Source: Lacrimispora sinapis
Lineage (GTDB): Bacteria; Bacillota; Clostridia; Lachnospirales; Lachnospiraceae
Reading direction: 5' to 3'
Assembly: GCF_043633585.1 (NCBI RefSeq)
Contig: NZ_CP141832.1
Location: 496,001 to 560,000 of the forward strand
Length of the DNA: 64,000 nucleotides
Of the stretch, positions 17,830-26,200 are shown one piece after another. A model generated the notes under the pieces. It searched no databases. It saw only the letters and a program-made list of their open reading frames with translations, and had not been told where the DNA came from. The translations under genes and the position numbers were made by a program. Each line of letters opens with the position of its first letter. The first letter of the stretch is position 1.

Positions 17830-18669
17830 ATGGAACAATATGATTTAACAAAGGTCCATCAGGCGAATCTTGCCATATTAAAAGAAGTCGACAGGATCTG
17901 CCGCAAATACCGGATCAAATATCTCCTGGATGCAGGAACTCTTTTGGGAGCCGTAAGGCATAAAGGCTTTATTCCATGGGATGACGATGCGGACCTGGCG
18001 TTCACCCGGCCCAATTACGAGGCATTTTTAAAGGTGGTCAAAAGAGAACTGCCGGAGAACATGGAACTTCTGGAACCTAAGGATTTGAGAAACGGAAAAG
18101 GCTTTTATGATTTTACGGCCAGAATTATTTATAAGAACAGCAGGACCCATGATGATACCAAAGAGATGGAATATTATGAGGGAAAGTTGAATCATCTCTG
18201 GGTGGATCTATTCACTATTGATGAATTGCCGGAACGGAAAACGGCAGCGAACATGACCCTGCTTCTTCATACCATTATTTACGGGTTGTCCATGGGACAC
18301 CGGTACAAGCTGGATTTTAAAAAATACAGCCTGACCAATAAAATCTGTGTGGGAATTCTGGCTCTGATCGGAAAGCTGATCCCTATGAAGGTCTTAAGAA
18401 AGCTCCAGTATATGGTGGCGGTTAAAGACCGGAAGGGGAAGAGCAGGCTGCGCTATTACAGCAATTATCAGCCGGATTATCTCTATGTGACCCTGCAAAA
18501 GGAATGGTGCGAGGAAACCGTGGACTTAGAATTTGAAGGTACGATGCTGATGGCTCCCAAGGGCTGGCATGAAGTTCTCTCCTGGATCTATGGAGATTAT
18601 ACCAAGCTGCCTCCCGAAGACAAGCGAATCCCCACTCATTCCAGTACACAAATCAGGATATTTGAATGA
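17830..18669 (+). CDS. LicD family protein (surface polysaccharide modification)
   Basis: 279 residues. LicD proteins are nucleotidyltransferase-fold enzymes that attach phosphocholine or other phospho-substituents to surface glycans and teichoic acids. The signature is LLGAVRHKGFIPWDDD (residues about 38-53) followed by AD, containing the metal-binding acidic residues. KYRIKYLLDAGT precedes it and DLFTIDELP lies further on. The ribosome site is TGGAGG. As last gene of the glycosyltransferase-rfbFGH operon, it most likely decorates the same polymer. The transferred group cannot be read from the sequence; phosphocholine is only the family's best-known case. Confidence 0.88.
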   Translation: MEQYDLTKVHQANLAILKEVDRICRKYRIKYLLDAGTLLGAVRHKGFIPWDDDADLAFTRPNYEAFLKVVKRELPENMELLEPKDLRNGKGFYDFTARIIYKNSRTHDDTKEMEYYEGKLNHLWVDLFTIDELPERKTAANMTLLLHTIIYGLSMGHRYKLDFKKYSLTNKICVGILALIGKLIPMKVLRKLQYMVAVKDRKGKSRLRYYSNYQPDYLYVTLQKEWCEETVDLEFEGTMLMAPKGWHEVLSWIYGDYTKLPPEDKRIPTHSSTQIRIFE

Positions 18670-18770
18670 GAAGGGAATATTTAACACCATTGCCAGCAAA
18701 ATTCATAACGCATTTGTGAAGATTTTCTGACTTTTTTCCAAAAGCACTACAAAAAAAATACTGCATCAGA

Positions 18771-18776
18771 TATAAT
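18771..18776 (+). promoter_or_regulatory. -10 box of the lipoprotein gene
   Basis: Perfect TATAAT 26 bases before the start codon. The -35 region at 17 bases (TACAAA) is poor. Confidence 0.45.
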
Positions 18777-18802
18777 GTTAAATGATAAATAAGGAGGAAA
18801 TT

Positions 18803-19399
18803 ATGATGAAGAACAGAGCGTTCATGATATGTGCCGTGTCAGCTTTATTATTAACTGGCTGTACCAAAAGCAATATTCTTTCTTCAAGCGGCCCTGCAGA
18901 GCCGGTTTTTGAAACCCAGCAGGGAATTGTTTTAGACTGGACTCAGATCGGGAACGATATGGATGAAGAGTTTGTTAACAATGATCAGTATCCAATGGCA
19001 GTAAGCGTGAATTACAGCCTTGATCCTAAGAAAAAAAGCCTGGATCTGACCTTGATGGTAAAAGATGGAACCACTCCAGAGGAAGCGGTGGAATTTGCGA
19101 ATGCTGCCGTAAGATATTTGAATGATGAAGTAGCTACCCAGGATTTTTCTTATGAAAGATCCAGTGAAACCTCTTATGGAGGATTTTTTAAGGAATATGA
19201 TTTAAATCTTATCGTTATGCCCGATAATACGATGACACAGCAGAAATACTGGCTTGTTGATATGAAAATTCCAAAAGGATCTGATAAAACCATTGAAGCA
19301 AAAGAAGGTGCAGTCATTATGGAGACAACGGCTGCAGCAGAGGGAGACGATTCTGAGGCAGACGATGTGGAAACAACTGCCGCTTCTCCTACGAAATAA
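18803..19399 (+). CDS. Putative lipoprotein of unknown function
   Basis: 198 residues from ATG 18803; a second in-frame ATG at 18806 sits at an equally good distance from AAGGAGG, and the choice changes only one residue. A lipoprotein signal is clear: basic start, hydrophobic core AVSALLLTGC, with Cys20 as the lipidated residue. The mature part of about 150 residues has no family I recognise. The C-terminus is acidic and Thr/Ala-rich (TTAAAEGDDSEADDVE), as in surface-exposed flexible tails. It is probably anchored outside the membrane and transcribed alone, between a TATAAT box and a strong terminator. Confidence 0.75.
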   Translation: MMKNRAFMICAVSALLLTGCTKSNILSSSGPAEPVFETQQGIVLDWTQIGNDMDEEFVNNDQYPMAVSVNYSLDPKKKSLDLTLMVKDGTTPEEAVEFANAAVRYLNDEVATQDFSYERSSETSYGGFFKEYDLNLIVMPDNTMTQQKYWLVDMKIPKGSDKTIEAKEGAVIMETTAAAEGDDSEADDVETTAASPTK

Positions 19400-19417
19400 G
19401 GTCTTATTTATGGAAAT

Positions 19418-19467
19418 AAAAAACATGGACAGGAATCGGTTACAGTCGATTCGGCCCATGTTTTTTT
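19418..19467. terminator. Bidirectional terminator
   Basis: A6-CATGG (19418-19428) pairs with CCATG-T7 (19456-19467), with an inner AATCG/CGATT stem (19434-19438 and 19447-19451). It serves the lipoprotein gene and the convergent phospholipase-like gene. Confidence 0.8.
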
Positions 19468-19479
19468 ATTATAGAAATT

Positions 19480-20463
19480 TTATTCCGTATCCACAGCCAG
19501 ACCGCTGTGATAGGAGTAATTCCCAAGTTCCTTCAACAGCCTGTTATGATCCAGACTTTTTAACGGAATCGGTGATGTCAGCTCCTGGTTCAGGAGATAG
19601 AACACATCGCTGCATTTTGCCATGGACTGATGAAATAACTCCGGGAAAGAGGCTTTGGAAGCCAGTCTCCGGTTCCAGGGATTGCACCAGGTTTCATGGT
19701 TTAGATTAAAGGTGATCACAGGGTCCGGAGGGATGTCCGTAACCAGCTTTTTCGATGCAATGGGATTGCGCAGAAACAGTGATTCCAAAAATTCAATGCT
19801 GTTCTTTTTCCGGCTTTTCGGGTCTGCCAGTGTCCGGCAGCCCAGCCGCATGGCAAAAATGGAGCGTGAGACCATACGGGGGGTCACTTGAAAATTATTC
19901 CGGTAATTTAAAGGGTAATAGGTTTCGTTGATGCAGCCGGATAGGAATTTTGAGATAAACTGGGTCTCCTGGCCGTTTAAACAAATGGTGGCAGCCTGAT
20001 TAAACTGCGACGGCTTTTTTTTCTTGTATTTCATAAGAAGCAGTGCATCAATATCATTCTCCAGCATGGCATGCAGACCATGATGATAATTGGTCGAGTT
20101 TTTCACTTCGTATTCAATTCTTCCGTAAACATACGGGTGGCAGATGGAATCTCCGATGTAATGGCAGAAAAAGCCGCTCATATAGGAGATGGCCTGCTCC
20201 CGCTGCTGTCTGGATTCAATTTGAGACAGACGGTTCAGACAGGTAACAAAAAAATCATGTACATGATTTTCGTGCATATAAGAGCCTACGTTTCGGTAGT
20301 CCCTGTGGCGGAGTATGGGTATATTGTAAAAAAACATATCCGGACCCTGTAGACCAAGCTGATAAAGCCACCGGTATTTGGAAATGATACGCTTTAGGGG
20401 AGTATTCGGCATATCATTATAGACCCTGACTCCCAGCAGATAATGGGTTGTAAAACCGGGCAT
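19480..20463 (-). CDS. Zinc-dependent phospholipase C-like protein
   Basis: 327 residues from ATG 20463, chosen because AGAGGTG lies 6 bases upstream; a GTG at 20472 would overlap that site. The N-terminal half resembles the zinc-dependent phospholipase C domain: a metal-binding His near the start (PGFTTHYLLG), then QGPDMFFY, HENHVHDFF, GFFCHYIGDSICHPYVY and HHGLHAMLENDID, which together supply the His/Asp/Glu ligands. The usual secretion signal is missing, so it is likely cytoplasmic and need not be a toxin; such domains are common in clostridial genomes. Substrate unknown. Confidence 0.75.
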   Translation of the reverse strand: MPGFTTHYLLGVRVYNDMPNTPLKRIISKYRWLYQLGLQGPDMFFYNIPILRHRDYRNVGSYMHENHVHDFFVTCLNRLSQIESRQQREQAISYMSGFFCHYIGDSICHPYVYGRIEYEVKNSTNYHHGLHAMLENDIDALLLMKYKKKKPSQFNQAATICLNGQETQFISKFLSGCINETYYPLNYRNNFQVTPRMVSRSIFAMRLGCRTLADPKSRKKNSIEFLESLFLRNPIASKKLVTDIPPDPVITFNLNHETWCNPWNRRLASKASFPELFHQSMAKCSDVFYLLNQELTSPIPLKSLDHNRLLKELGNYSYHSGLAVDTE

Positions 20464-20508
20464 ATTGTTCACCTCTCATTTTTAGTAAGTAAAATGGCAC
20501 GTAACTTG

Positions 20509-20517
20509 ATTATACCA
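20509..20517 (-). promoter_or_regulatory. Extended -10 promoter of the phospholipase-like gene
   Basis: On the minus strand TGGTATAAT (20517-20509) matches the extended -10 form, 45 bases upstream of the start. Confidence 0.55.
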
Positions 20518-20612
20518 TAGGTTCCTTTTTTTTGTGTAAAAATCATTGGAAATTTTCATACTATGCAGGTTCAAAGAATATGTGTTAAGGAAAGCATTCA
20601 GGAGATGATCCT

Positions 20613-21962
20613 ATGATACATCGCATACATGAACTGGTATGGGGGCCATGGATGTTAATCCTCTTTCTTGGGATTGGTATCATATACACCATAAAAACAG
20701 GTTTTTTTCAAATCAGGAAATTGCCTTACTGGTGGATGAAGACCATTGGAAGCATTCAGGAGGATGAAGCAGACACCAAAGGCGGAGTGACGAAATTCCA
20801 GACAGCCTGTACAGCACTTGCCGCTACCATCGGAACGGGCAACATCGTGGGAGTGGCCACGGCACTCACGGCAGGAGGGCCCGGTGCCATTTTTTGGATG
20901 TGGGTATCAGCGGTCATCGGTATGATGACAGGCTATGCGGAAACCATGCTGGGAATCCGTTACCGGTACCGGGATCAAAGCGGTGCATGGATCTGCGGTC
21001 CCATGGTCTATCTGGAGCGGGGGCTTAAGCTGCCCGGCTTAGGCATGCTCTACAGCTTCCTGTGCATTATGGTATCCCTGGGGATGGGAAGCATGGTCCA
21101 GTCCAATTCCATTGCGGAAACCATGGAATACTCCTTTGGCATTCCTTCCGTCTCCATCGGAGTTGTTTTGACCGGAATCGTATTCCTGGTAATCCTTGGC
21201 GGCATCAGCCGGATCGCTTTTGTTTCAGAACGGCTCATTCCAGTTGCTGCTGGTATCTATATGTTGTTTTCCATGGTGGTTATTATGTCCTGTTTCGATA
21301 AAATTCCATATATTTTTCAATGTATTTTCAAAGATGCCTTTCAGCCTATCTCCTTTTTTTCCGGAACAGCTGGTTACGGGATCAGCAAAAGCCTGCAGTA
21401 CGGCATATCAAGAGGTGTATTTTCCAATGAGGCTGGGCTGGGGAGCATGGCAGTGCTTCATGGGGCGGCGGAGGAAACAACTCCCGAACAGCAGGGAATG
21501 TGGGCCATGTTCGAGGTATTCTTTGATACCATCCTGATCTGCACCATGACCGCCTTTGTGATTCTCTGCATGACAGACGGCAATGCGGCAGGCTCCGGCT
21601 ACGACGGAGCAGCTCTGACCGCTTACAGCTTTTCCAAACGGCTGGGTCCGCTGGGGCAGTATTTAGTATCCGGAGCCATGCTGGTGTTTGCCTTTGCAAC
21701 CATTATTGCCTGGTACTATCTTGGCCGTCAGGCCGCTACATATCTGGCAGAAAGTCTGAAAAAAAGAAACAGCCTCTATATTTTACAACGCCTGTTAAGA
21801 GGAAAAATATACACGGTACTGTATTTGGGGGCAGTATTCATGGGCTGCCTGGCAAAGCTGGAAACCGTCTGGGAGTTCTCTGATATCTGGAACGGCTTCA
21901 TGGCGCTACCAAACATCATAGCCCTGATATTTTTAATGAAAGAGGTAACGGTACCAAAGTAA
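20613..21962 (+). CDS. Alanine:sodium symporter (AGCS family)
   Basis: 449 residues, about 11 hydrophobic segments, an integral membrane amino-acid importer driven by sodium. Family signatures: GIIYTIKTGFFQIRKLPYW after TM1, the substrate-site motif TALAATIGTGNIVGVATAL (residues about 69-87), GGPGAIFWMWVSAVIGM and GMMTGYAETMLGIRYR. Later come GISRGVFSNEAGLGS and a C-terminal YYLGRQAATYL. The ribosome site AGGAG lies 8 bases upstream of the ATG. It stands alone; alanine or glycine are the usual substrates of the family, but specificity is not readable here. Confidence 0.92.
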   Translation: MIHRIHELVWGPWMLILFLGIGIIYTIKTGFFQIRKLPYWWMKTIGSIQEDEADTKGGVTKFQTACTALAATIGTGNIVGVATALTAGGPGAIFWMWVSAVIGMMTGYAETMLGIRYRYRDQSGAWICGPMVYLERGLKLPGLGMLYSFLCIMVSLGMGSMVQSNSIAETMEYSFGIPSVSIGVVLTGIVFLVILGGISRIAFVSERLIPVAAGIYMLFSMVVIMSCFDKIPYIFQCIFKDAFQPISFFSGTAGYGISKSLQYGISRGVFSNEAGLGSMAVLHGAAEETTPEQQGMWAMFEVFFDTILICTMTAFVILCMTDGNAAGSGYDGAALTAYSFSKRLGPLGQYLVSGAMLVFAFATIIAWYYLGRQAATYLAESLKKRNSLYILQRLLRGKIYTVLYLGAVFMGCLAKLETVWEFSDIWNGFMALPNIIALIFLMKEVTVPK

Positions 21963-22069
21963 AGGTCCAGGAAGCCGGATATCTTATTTTCTCTTATCGC
22001 CGGCATGCATAAATACGGATTCCTTCCATATAAATAAGTAAGCAATTTTGAAATGGGAGGCATGTTCCT

Positions 22070-23035
22070 ATGTGTACGGCGATTACCCTGCAGTCCAAGC
22101 AGGGAGAAACCTTTTTTGGAAGAAATATGGATTTTTCTTACGATATTGAACCTCATCTTTACATTGTTCCCTCCGGCTATGAATGGAATAATGGTCTGAA
22201 TGGGGAAAGGATTCGCAACAGATACCGGTTTATTGGAATCGGTCAGGAGCTTGACGGGCTTTTAGGCTTTTTTGACGGGGTCAATGAAATGGGATTTGCG
22301 GCGGCTGCCCTTTATTTTGCAGGCTATGCCAATTATAATTCCGGACCCGGAAACGATCAGCAGGAATCCATAGCATCCTTTGAGTTTCTTCATTACATTC
22401 TGGGAAGATGTTCCAATGTAGAGGAATTACAACAATTACTGAGGCGGGTCAAAATCACAGGTCTGGAAGATCCGGTCACAAGGACCGTAGCACCACTCCA
22501 CTGGCTTGCCGCAGACAAGAGCGGAAACTGCGTTGTCATAGAGCAGACAGACAATGGCCTGGAAGTATTTCAAAATCCCATAGGTGTCCTGGCAAACAGC
22601 CCCGATTTTAAATGGCACATGACAAATTTAAGAAATTATATGGAAGCAAGTCCTGTACAAACCGAGGAGGCATCCTGGGGAGGTTACCGCCTGACGCCCT
22701 TTGGACAGGCGGGAGGAACCGAGATCCTTCCGGGAGGATATACATCACCCTCCCGGTTTGTCCGCACGTCTTATCTTAAATCATTCATTCCAGTACCTGA
22801 AAACAGGAATGAAGCCGTTATTTCCTGCTTTCACATCATGGAAAGCGTTACCGTACCAAAAGGTGCGGTTATTACCAGCCGCAATCAATACGACTACACC
22901 AGATATACAGCATTTATTAATACGGCTACCTGTGAGTATTTCTTTAAGACCTATGACAACATACAATTAGGCACCGCAGGGCTGTTTGAATATGCGGCCC
23001 CCTATCCAAGACTTGTAAATCTTGGCGGCATCTGA
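22070..23035 (+). CDS. Choloylglycine hydrolase family protein (bile salt hydrolase / penicillin acylase-like)
   Basis: 321 residues, an Ntn-hydrolase. The catalytic cysteine is residue 2 (MCTAI) and is exposed when Met1 is removed. Arg and Asp of the active site lie in FFGRNMDFSYD (residues 15-25); an Asn-containing LANSPDFKWHMTNLRNY is near residue 175, and the C-terminal R.TAFINTATCEYFF is also conserved. The absence of a signal peptide fits cytoplasmic bile salt hydrolases. The family also holds penicillin V acylases and AHL acylases, and I cannot decide between these by eye. Deconjugation of bile salts would fit a gut Lachnospiraceae host. The ribosome site is GGGAGG, 9 bases before the ATG. 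Confidence 0.88.
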   Translation: MCTAITLQSKQGETFFGRNMDFSYDIEPHLYIVPSGYEWNNGLNGERIRNRYRFIGIGQELDGLLGFFDGVNEMGFAAAALYFAGYANYNSGPGNDQQESIASFEFLHYILGRCSNVEELQQLLRRVKITGLEDPVTRTVAPLHWLAADKSGNCVVIEQTDNGLEVFQNPIGVLANSPDFKWHMTNLRNYMEASPVQTEEASWGGYRLTPFGQAGGTEILPGGYTSPSRFVRTSYLKSFIPVPENRNEAVISCFHIMESVTVPKGAVITSRNQYDYTRYTAFINTATCEYFFKTYDNIQLGTAGLFEYAAPYPRLVNLGGI

Positions 23036-23051
23036 CATCAAAATAAAAAAA

Positions 23052-23078
23052 CATGGCTGGAATCCGGTTCCAGCCATG
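23052..23078. terminator. Perfect 11-bp hairpin, U-tract on the minus strand
   Basis: CATGGCTGGAA (23052-23062) pairs perfectly with TTCCAGCCATG (23068-23078) around TCCGG. The T-run that makes a terminator is on the minus strand (A7 at 23045-23051 on plus). For the hydrolase gene it is a 3' hairpin without U-tract. Confidence 0.5.
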
Positions 23079-23111
23079 CAATGCATGCGGCAAAGTATAA
23101 AAAAGGGAGGA

Positions 23112-23135
23112 GGGCCGGTAATTCGTTACCAGCCC
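23112..23135 (+). other. UUCG-capped hairpin in the gap before ppiB
   Basis: GGGCCGGTAA (23112-23121), TTCG loop, TTACCAGCCC (23126-23135); nine pairs and one mismatch. UUCG loops are very stable. It may be part of the 3' end of the hydrolase transcript. Confidence 0.4.
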
Positions 23136-23258
23136 GTATTATGAAAAAAATCTTATTAGCAATTTTCTTTACAAATTTATTATATCCATGAAACATGAAG
23201 AATCCATGTTGTTTATGTAAAAGATTTTTGAATGAATTTTAAACAAAATATGAATAGC

Positions 23259-23287
23259 TGGACAAACTTATAAGGATTTGATAAAAT
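23259..23287 (+). promoter_or_regulatory. Sigma-A promoter of ppiB
   Basis: TGGACA (23259-23264), 17-base spacer, TAAAAT (23282-23287); each box matches the consensus at five of six bases. Confidence 0.7.
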
Positions 23288-23328
23288 ACAGTCATATGCG
23301 AGCTTAACAGCGAGAAAGGAAGATCAAT

Positions 23329-23847
23329 ATGAAGAATCCGGTAATTACAATTACAATGGAAAACGGCGATGTAATCAAGGCAGAGCTGTATCCGGAGATC
23401 GCACCAAACACAGTCAATAATTATATCAGCCTGGTAAAAAAAGGTTTTTATGACGGTCTGATTTTTCACAGAGTCATCAAAGGTTTCATGCTTCAGGGAG
23501 GATGCCCGGAAGGAACCGGAACCGGAGGTCCAGGTTATTCCATCAAAGGAGAATTCAGCCAGAACGGTGTAGCCAATTCATTCAAGCATTCTGAAGGCGT
23601 TCTTTCCATGGCAAGAGCCATGCATCCGGATTCTGCAGGTTCCCAGTTCTTTATCATGCATAAGGCAGCTCCACATCTGGATGGTGCTTATGCCGCATTT
23701 GGAAAAGTCACAGAAGGAATGGAGGTTGTCAATCAGATCGCAGAGGTAAAGACTGATTACAACGACCGTCCCATGACTGAGCAGAAGATCCGGTCCATAA
23801 CCGTAGATACCTTCGGGGAAGAATATCCGGAACCGGAAACCTTATAA
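23329..23847 (+). CDS. ppiB: Cyclophilin-type peptidyl-prolyl cis-trans isomerase
   Basis: 172 residues of single cyclophilin domain, without signal peptide, so cytoplasmic. It speeds cis-trans isomerisation of proline peptide bonds. Active-site motifs are intact: FHRVIKGFMLQGG (catalytic Arg, plus Phe, Met and Gln), MARAMHPDSAGSQFFI and LDGAYAAFGKV. The ribosome site is GAAAGGAAG. The acetyltransferase starts four bases after its stop with hardly any ribosome site, so the two are probably co-translated. Confidence 0.95.
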   Translation: MKNPVITITMENGDVIKAELYPEIAPNTVNNYISLVKKGFYDGLIFHRVIKGFMLQGGCPEGTGTGGPGYSIKGEFSQNGVANSFKHSEGVLSMARAMHPDSAGSQFFIMHKAAPHLDGAYAAFGKVTEGMEVVNQIAEVKTDYNDRPMTEQKIRSITVDTFGEEYPEPETL

Positions 23848-23851
23848 AACC

Positions 23852-24601
23852 ATGACTCTGGAACGGGAAATTATAATAGAAGGAACTTCATTTAAGATTA
23901 CCGTATCTGATGATCAAAAGGCCCTGTGTTCTGCTTATGCGGAAGGCAGGGCTGTTATTGGTCTATGGGACAGGAATCATAACGGGCAGAGCCTTTCTCC
24001 GGCTTCCTATGTAGTCGAATCCCTGGAAGCTATTAGTGATGAGTTCTTAGAGCGTGTTGTAAGAAGAAGAATAGGTCTTCCCTGGGGGATTGCCAATACG
24101 AAACGCCTGACCATCAGGGAATTTACGGAAGACGACTGCCGTCTGATCGCCGATGAGGATGACGGCGGGGAAAGCGGATCAGTTTTTGTAACCCGGGAAT
24201 CCTTAAAAGAATATATCCGGTGCCAGTATGGTTTCTATGAATATGGCATATGGGCTGTTTTAGACCGCAGGACCGGTCAGCTTGTGGGAAAGGCCGGATT
24301 ATTCCCTATGGATTTCACCGGCCCGGAAGAATTTTTAAACGCGGTAAAAGAAAATGATACCCCGGTAGAACTGGGATATCATATCTTTTCTGGTTTCCGG
24401 AGGAAGGGATTTGCCAAAGAAGCATGCAAAGCCATATTATCCTATGGAGCGGAGTCCGTTTCCTGCAGGGTCTATGCAAAGATAAGGGAAGACAATCTTC
24501 CCTCTGTAAAACTGGCAGAAGCCCTTGGATTCAGGCTTATAGCCCGAACATGTAGCGGATCAGTGCAGCCGCTGTGTCTTTATGAGTGGAATTTGTCATA
24601 A
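23852..24601 (+). CDS. GNAT family N-acetyltransferase
   Basis: 249 residues. The C-terminal part from about residue 84 (TKRLTIREFTEDD) is a RimJ/RimL-type GNAT domain: LGYHIFSGFRRKGFAKEACKAIL contains the acetyl-CoA pyrophosphate-binding loop (R-x-x-G-x-A), and NLPSVKLAEALGFRLI is the classic C-terminal motif. The first 80 residues form an extra domain I do not recognise. No convincing ribosome site precedes the ATG; its position 4 bases after the ppiB stop suggests translational coupling. The last 65 bases overlap the 3' end of the convergent gene. Substrate unknown. Confidence 0.8.
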   Translation: MTLEREIIIEGTSFKITVSDDQKALCSAYAEGRAVIGLWDRNHNGQSLSPASYVVESLEAISDEFLERVVRRRIGLPWGIANTKRLTIREFTEDDCRLIADEDDGGESGSVFVTRESLKEYIRCQYGFYEYGIWAVLDRRTGQLVGKAGLFPMDFTGPEEFLNAVKENDTPVELGYHIFSGFRRKGFAKEACKAILSYGAESVSCRVYAKIREDNLPSVKLAEALGFRLIARTCSGSVQPLCLYEWNLS

Positions 24602-25238
24602 CGGAAAGAATGGGCTGGTCGATGGAGAGTCCTGTTCTTTTCGTAAAATCCTTTTCGTCAAGGAGAATTCCTCCGGCTACTTTTTCTCCCGTCTCTTCCA
24701 CCGTTACAAAATAGATGCGGTCTTTGACTTTTTCATACTCCTGGGGAGTCAAAAGCTGGGTCAGATCCGTAAATCCCCCCATCTGGCCGAAGTGATCAAT
24801 GGAATCCTTCCTGCCGATGATGACGTCAAGCTCCTTGCTGGAAATCATCGCAGAAAGCTTAGCTAACTCCGCATAGGTAAAATCGCTCATGGCAGATTCA
24901 TCAAAGGTCAAGGTCATGGAATGGTCCACTTCGATTTTTGTATCCTCAGGAAGCTTGATATACTGACGGAATTCCTTGTCAAAGTAATCCTCAGGAACTG
25001 TGGTCTGGCTGGTGACCCGGCTGTTTAAAATAACGCAGTTGAGAGCGGTTTCAAACCGGTTGTTATAAACGGCAGAGCCAATGGAGATCACAAGGAATAC
25101 CGCAACGATAACACTGATGATGGGAAATTTATAATATTCCCAGATATACCACAATTTGTCCTTTAAGTTCATCTGCTTCAGCTTTTTTTTCTCTTCCCGC
25201 AAACGGTCTTTTAAGGTTTTGTCTTCGTAAGGGGTCAT
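24537..25238 (-). CDS. Conserved membrane-anchored protein of unknown function
   Basis: 233 residues. A charged cytoplasmic N-terminus (KDRLREEKKKLKQMN) is followed by one membrane helix (residues about 41-58, FPIISVIVAVFLVISIG) and an extracytoplasmic domain of about 170 residues. The latter includes ELDVIIGRKDSIDHFG and GGFTDLTQLLTPQEYEKV, which remind me of the fold of extracellular solute-binding proteins, though I cannot confirm this. The ribosome site GAGGAG is good. It is divergent from the DUF624 gene, sharing a 170-base AT-rich gap. A 65-base tail overlap with the acetyltransferase gene leaves no room for a terminator. Confidence 0.7.
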   Translation of the reverse strand: MTPYEDKTLKDRLREEKKKLKQMNLKDKLWYIWEYYKFPIISVIVAVFLVISIGSAVYNNRFETALNCVILNSRVTSQTTVPEDYFDKEFRQYIKLPEDTKIEVDHSMTLTFDESAMSDFTYAELAKLSAMISSKELDVIIGRKDSIDHFGQMGGFTDLTQLLTPQEYEKVKDRIYFVTVEETGEKVAGGILLDEKDFTKRTGLSIDQPILSVMTNSTHKDTAAALIRYMFGL

Positions 25239-25346
25239 AATCTGCTCCTCTTTCTTGTTTAATAAAAATTCTTTTACGATTATACCATATATTAGAAAAA
25301 AAATTAAAAAAAAATTATAAATTTTTAATGAAATAAACGAGAATGT

Positions 25347-25375
25347 TTGCTTTTTATTGGTAAATCCGCTATAAT
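25347..25375 (+). promoter_or_regulatory. Promoter of the DUF624 gene
   Basis: TTGCTT (25347-25352), 17-base spacer, perfect TATAAT (25370-25375), 33 bases before the start codon. Confidence 0.55.
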
Positions 25376-25408
25376 ATGTTTGACGCTATGAGAGAAGGGG
25401 AATGACAT

Positions 25409-26185
25409 ATGTTATCTGGTTTTTTTAATTATGATAATCCGGTGTGGCGCTTTATAGGCAAATTCGGAGACTTGATACTTTTAAATATTTTGTGGATCGT
25501 GTGCAGTATTCCGATCGTTACCATAGGAGCTTCCACCACTGCTGTTTATTATGTGACGCTGAAGCTTGCCAGAGATGATGACGGATATACCATTAAGTCT
25601 TTTTTCAAATCATTTAAAGAGAACTTTAAGCAGGCCACAGCTATCTGGCTGGTGTTGCTGGTGGTAGGGGCCATTCTTGGTGTGGACTTGTATTTCTTTA
25701 CAAGAATATACAGCGGTTCACAAACCTTAAAAACCGTGATGCTTACCGTATTTGTAGCCATGATCATTGTGTATGCAGCGATGTTCATGTACATATTTCC
25801 GCTTCAGTCCAGATTTTACAACACGGTAAGACGTACCTTTTTTAATTCGTTTTTTATGTCTCTCCGTCATTTGTTCCGTACCATCGGAATGATCGTGATT
25901 AACGGAGTATTAATTGCCGCCGGGTTTGTTTTCATGATCCCTCCGGTGCTTATGATATTTATGCTGTTTGGATTTCCGCTTCTTGCATTTATAAATTCCT
26001 ATATTCTTTCCCCGGTTTTTGAGTTGTACATGCCAAAGACCGACCGGCCTGATGATGAGATGAGACCTCTTTTCTCTGATGAAGAGGAACCGGTTAGCAG
26101 TATTCTCATGGCAAAAGGTGACGAGAATCAAAAGGAGGAATCTAAAGAAAAGGAATCCGAAGAAGATAAGAACGGACAGGAATAA
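25409..26185 (+). CDS. YesL family (DUF624) membrane protein
   Basis: 258 residues. The N-terminus MLSGFFNYDNPVWRFIGKFGDLILLNILWIV is split here as the FFNYDNPVWRFI entry and the following TM1; together with CSIPIVTIGASTTAVYY it is diagnostic for the YesL/DUF624 family. About five hydrophobic segments follow and the last 60 residues are acidic and charged (SKEKESEEDKNGQE), presumably cytoplasmic. Family members often sit beside carbohydrate ABC transporters, but none is found here. Function unknown. A terminator follows within 20 bases. Confidence 0.8.
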   Translation: MLSGFFNYDNPVWRFIGKFGDLILLNILWIVCSIPIVTIGASTTAVYYVTLKLARDDDGYTIKSFFKSFKENFKQATAIWLVLLVVGAILGVDLYFFTRIYSGSQTLKTVMLTVFVAMIIVYAAMFMYIFPLQSRFYNTVRRTFFNSFFMSLRHLFRTIGMIVINGVLIAAGFVFMIPPVLMIFMLFGFPLLAFINSYILSPVFELYMPKTDRPDDEMRPLFSDEEEPVSSILMAKGDENQKEESKEKESEEDKNGQE

Positions 26186-26200
26186 GTCCACTCATGAAAG

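Noticed and set aside
19480..20463. Secreted alpha-toxin-like phospholipase C
   Set aside because: The zinc-site domain is there but there is no signal peptide and no C-terminal PLAT domain, so a toxin call is not supported.
20473..20612. Possible glycine riboswitch before the alanine/sodium symporter
   Set aside because: The gap is short and shows none of the conserved core of that riboswitch.
23141..23191. 16-codon ORF (MKKILLAIFF...) before ppiB
   Set aside because: No ribosome site at the right distance, since the nearest GGAGG is 30 bases away behind a hairpin; it is likely chance.
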